Assembly (NCBI GenBank): GCA_030146505.1
Contig: JASLCO010000291.1
Coordinates: 1 to 6,768, forward strand
From: Moraxellaceae bacterium
GTDB lineage: Bacteria > Pseudomonadota > Gammaproteobacteria > Pseudomonadales > Moraxellaceae
Direction: 5' to 3'
DNA length: 6,768 bases
This document shows positions 5,582 to 6,768 of the stretch, piece after piece. Each line of letters begins with the position of its first letter. The stretch's first letter is position 1. The notes beneath the pieces are model-generated. The model saw nothing but the letters and a program-made list of their open reading frames with translations, was not told the DNA's origin and did not search any database. The translations under genes were made by a program, and so were the position numbers.

Positions 5582-6476
5582 AGTGCGGGGGAATTCCTTT
5601 CAGGGCCTCATAGGCTGGCAGCATATAGCGCAGCTTGTCCGGAAGCAGGGGCAGGCTGGCTTTCACCACGCGCTGCATGCGACGGAAACGCTTTTGCGCT
5701 TTTTCATCCCAGGCCACGCCGTATTTTTCACGCAGGGCTTCTGGCATGGTCGCGTAGCAGGCGAGTTTGGCAAAACTGCCGGCCGTGGCATAGGCCGTAT
5801 CCCAGATGATGGTAGGCAGCCATTTCAGCTGTGGCGGCTTTTTCACCCTGCTCAGGCTGACATCCAGCAGATAGCGCGCAGTGTCCGTGTCTTCCAGGCG
5901 GTTGCGCACCATATTGTCGAAATATTCCCGGAAGGCGCCGACATCGGCCGGCATGTCGGCATCGCGTATGCCCAGTACGCGGCCCTGCTGCAGCCATTCC
6001 TCATACAACTGGATTTCTTCCAGAGCCGTGAAAGGTTTATCGGCGAAGTATTTCTGTGTGATCACCATGGCGTAGTAGGTGGTCATATGCACCCAGGCAT
6101 AGGCCTCGGGGTCGAGTGCGAAATAGCGGCGGCCCTTGTCGTCCTGGCCTTTGATATTGCGATGCATATCGCGCAGGGCCTGGCCGGCGATGGGGGCTTT
6201 GACCGGACCGCCGTAAAGCAGACGCAGGCCCCATTCCGTGGTGCGCTTGAGCCGGCCCCAGGGGTCTTTCTTGAAGACGGAGTGATCGCCGACACCGGCG
6301 CCCACCACGGGATGGGCCACCTGCAGGACCAGGGTGGTGCCGGCCATGAGCAGTTGCAGATTGTCGCCGGCATGCTGCCAGGCCAGGGAATCCGGGCCCA
6401 GGGCCAGGGGGACGAGCTTGCCGGGTTCAGGTGTGGATGCCTGGGCGGCAGGGGCTGGGCGGGCGGCGGTTTCCAT
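5541..6476 (-). CDS. DUF2236 / MpaB-Lcp-like putative haem oxygenase
   Basis: This 311-residue protein belongs to the family that includes fungal MpaB and bacterial latex-clearing protein Lcp (a b-type haem oxygenase acting on polyisoprene). Visible family motifs are LQVAHPVVGAGVGDHSVF (51-68), R75-x-x-x-T79 in DPWGRLKRTTEW, R102-x-x-H105 in ALRDMHRNIKG, and YAWVHMTTYYA (126-136). By analogy with my recollection of Lcp (Arg/Thr plus an R-x-x-H haem ligand), H105 is the best haem-ligand candidate. No haem has been shown for this protein. There is no signal peptide, unlike secreted Lcp, so a cytoplasmic role is likely; the first 18 residues are Pro/Ala-rich and probably disordered. The start is secure: GGAG lies 6 nt upstream of the ATG. 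It heads the operon with the TetR gene. The substrate is unknown; a hydrophobic or isoprenoid compound is a guess. Confidence 0.88.
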   Translation of the reverse strand: METAARPAPAAQASTPEPGKLVPLALGPDSLAWQHAGDNLQLLMAGTTLVLQVAHPVVGAGVGDHSVFKKDPWGRLKRTTEWGLRLLYGGPVKAPIAGQALRDMHRNIKGQDDKGRRYFALDPEAYAWVHMTTYYAMVITQKYFADKPFTALEEIQLYEEWLQQGRVLGIRDADMPADVGAFREYFDNMVRNRLEDTDTARYLLDVSLSRVKKPPQLKWLPTIIWDTAYATAGSFAKLACYATMPEALREKYGVAWDEKAQKRFRRMQRVVKASLPLLPDKLRYMLPAYEALKGIPPHYERKQHERTGLAA

Positions 6477-6495
6477 GGCAAGCTCCGGATTTCAT

Positions 6496-6522
6496 CGTTA
6501 CATATTTGGTTAATTTGTAACG
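6496..6522. promoter_or_regulatory. 27-bp palindrome, candidate TetR operator
   Basis: The outer arms CGTTACA (6496-6502) and TGTAACG (6516-6522) match perfectly. Inside them ATT (6504-6506) mirrors AAT (6512-6514), so 10 of 13 half-site positions are symmetric around base 6509. It is AT-rich in GC-rich surroundings and lies 20 bp upstream of the DUF2236 start, in the spacer to the divergent gene at 6702. Position, length and symmetry suit a TetR-family operator controlling the operon and perhaps the divergent gene. No convincing -10/-35 pair could be picked around it. Confidence 0.75.
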
Positions 6523-6701
6523 TCGTGGTCGAGAGCCTGTCAAGTCGGGCCGGGCAAGGCGCCAGGGACATACAACCGTCAGGAGCGGTTACTGCTTTCC
6601 GGCCGGCCCGGGGCTACAGTCCGGCGCATCGACCCGGCGGTCAGCTTCTTCTGACTACCCGGCTCCTACCCGAATCCCCATCCCGTAAAACGGAGACAGG
6701 C

Positions 6702-6768
6702 ATGACATTCCGCATCAACGACGAAGCCGCCTTCAGGGAACTGCGCCAGGTTCCCTTCCTGGCCTGGC
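6702..6768 (+). CDS. N-terminal fragment of an unidentified gene (runs off right edge)
   Basis: An ATG at 6702 follows GGAG at 6692-6695 with 6 nt spacing, and the frame stays open to the window end for 22 codons. The peptide begins MTFRINDEAAFRELRQ and continues with the hydrophobic VPFLAW. That is too little to assign a family. It is divergent from the DUF2236-TetR operon, with the palindrome at 6496-6522 in the shared 225-bp spacer, so co-regulation by the TetR protein is possible. Confidence 0.65.
   Translation, partial: MTFRINDEAAFRELRQVPFLAW

Noticed and set aside
6589..6620. TACAGT at 6615-6620 as a -10 box for the right-edge gene
   Set aside because: It matches only 4 of 6 positions in a GC-rich stretch, and no acceptable -35 box is found at 16-18 nt.
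6640..6655. GTCAG-CTTCTT-CTGAC hairpin before the right-edge gene
   Set aside because: A 5-bp stem is easily expected by chance in a spacer of this size and has no T-run or other supporting context.

Overview
The window is compact, moderately GC-rich bacterial DNA with no RNA gene. High gene density, good Shine-Dalgarno sequences, E. coli-like sigma-70 boxes and stem-loop repeats with ATTCCCGC/GCGGGAAT arms (the repeat class called dRS3 in Neisseria and seen widely in beta- and gammaproteobacteria) point to a chromosomal segment of a beta- or gammaproteobacterium. No genus can be named from the sequence alone.

Layout. (1) 1-650: two minus-strand genes, a left-edge fragment resembling the ComJ family and a 103-residue protein I do not recognise. 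(2) 781-1470: a plus-strand TVP38/TMEM64 (VTT/DedA superfamily) membrane protein. (3) 1494-1537: a single REP-like stem-loop between convergent gene ends. (4) 1611-4715: a divergent lipid-metabolism pair, an AMP-forming acyl-CoA synthetase (minus) and a thiolase (plus), sharing a 243-bp spacer with a strong promoter for the thiolase and several inverted repeats. (5) 4716-4939: a good bidirectional terminator, then a compact symmetric repeat element (two identical 27-bp REP units head to head, outer imperfect inverted repeats, 11-bp flanking direct repeats) that looks like a small mobile or REPIN-type insertion. (6) 4940-6476: a two-gene minus-strand operon, a DUF2236/MpaB-Lcp-like putative haem oxygenase overlapping a TetR regulator by 41 nt. 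A 27-bp AT-rich palindrome lies just upstream and is the obvious candidate operator. (7) 6702-6768: the first 22 codons of a divergent plus-strand gene.

How the genes may work together. The synthetase activates a carboxylic acid to its CoA thioester and the thiolase cleaves or forms a 3-ketoacyl-CoA, so the pair fits acyl-CoA (beta-oxidation-like) metabolism of an undefined substrate. The TetR/DUF2236 pair next door fits a ligand-controlled oxidation step acting on a hydrophobic substrate. A link between the two units is inference from proximity only. The points most worth a second look are the composite repeat at 4760-4930, the palindrome at 6496-6522, and the thiolase's departures from the usual active-site motifs.
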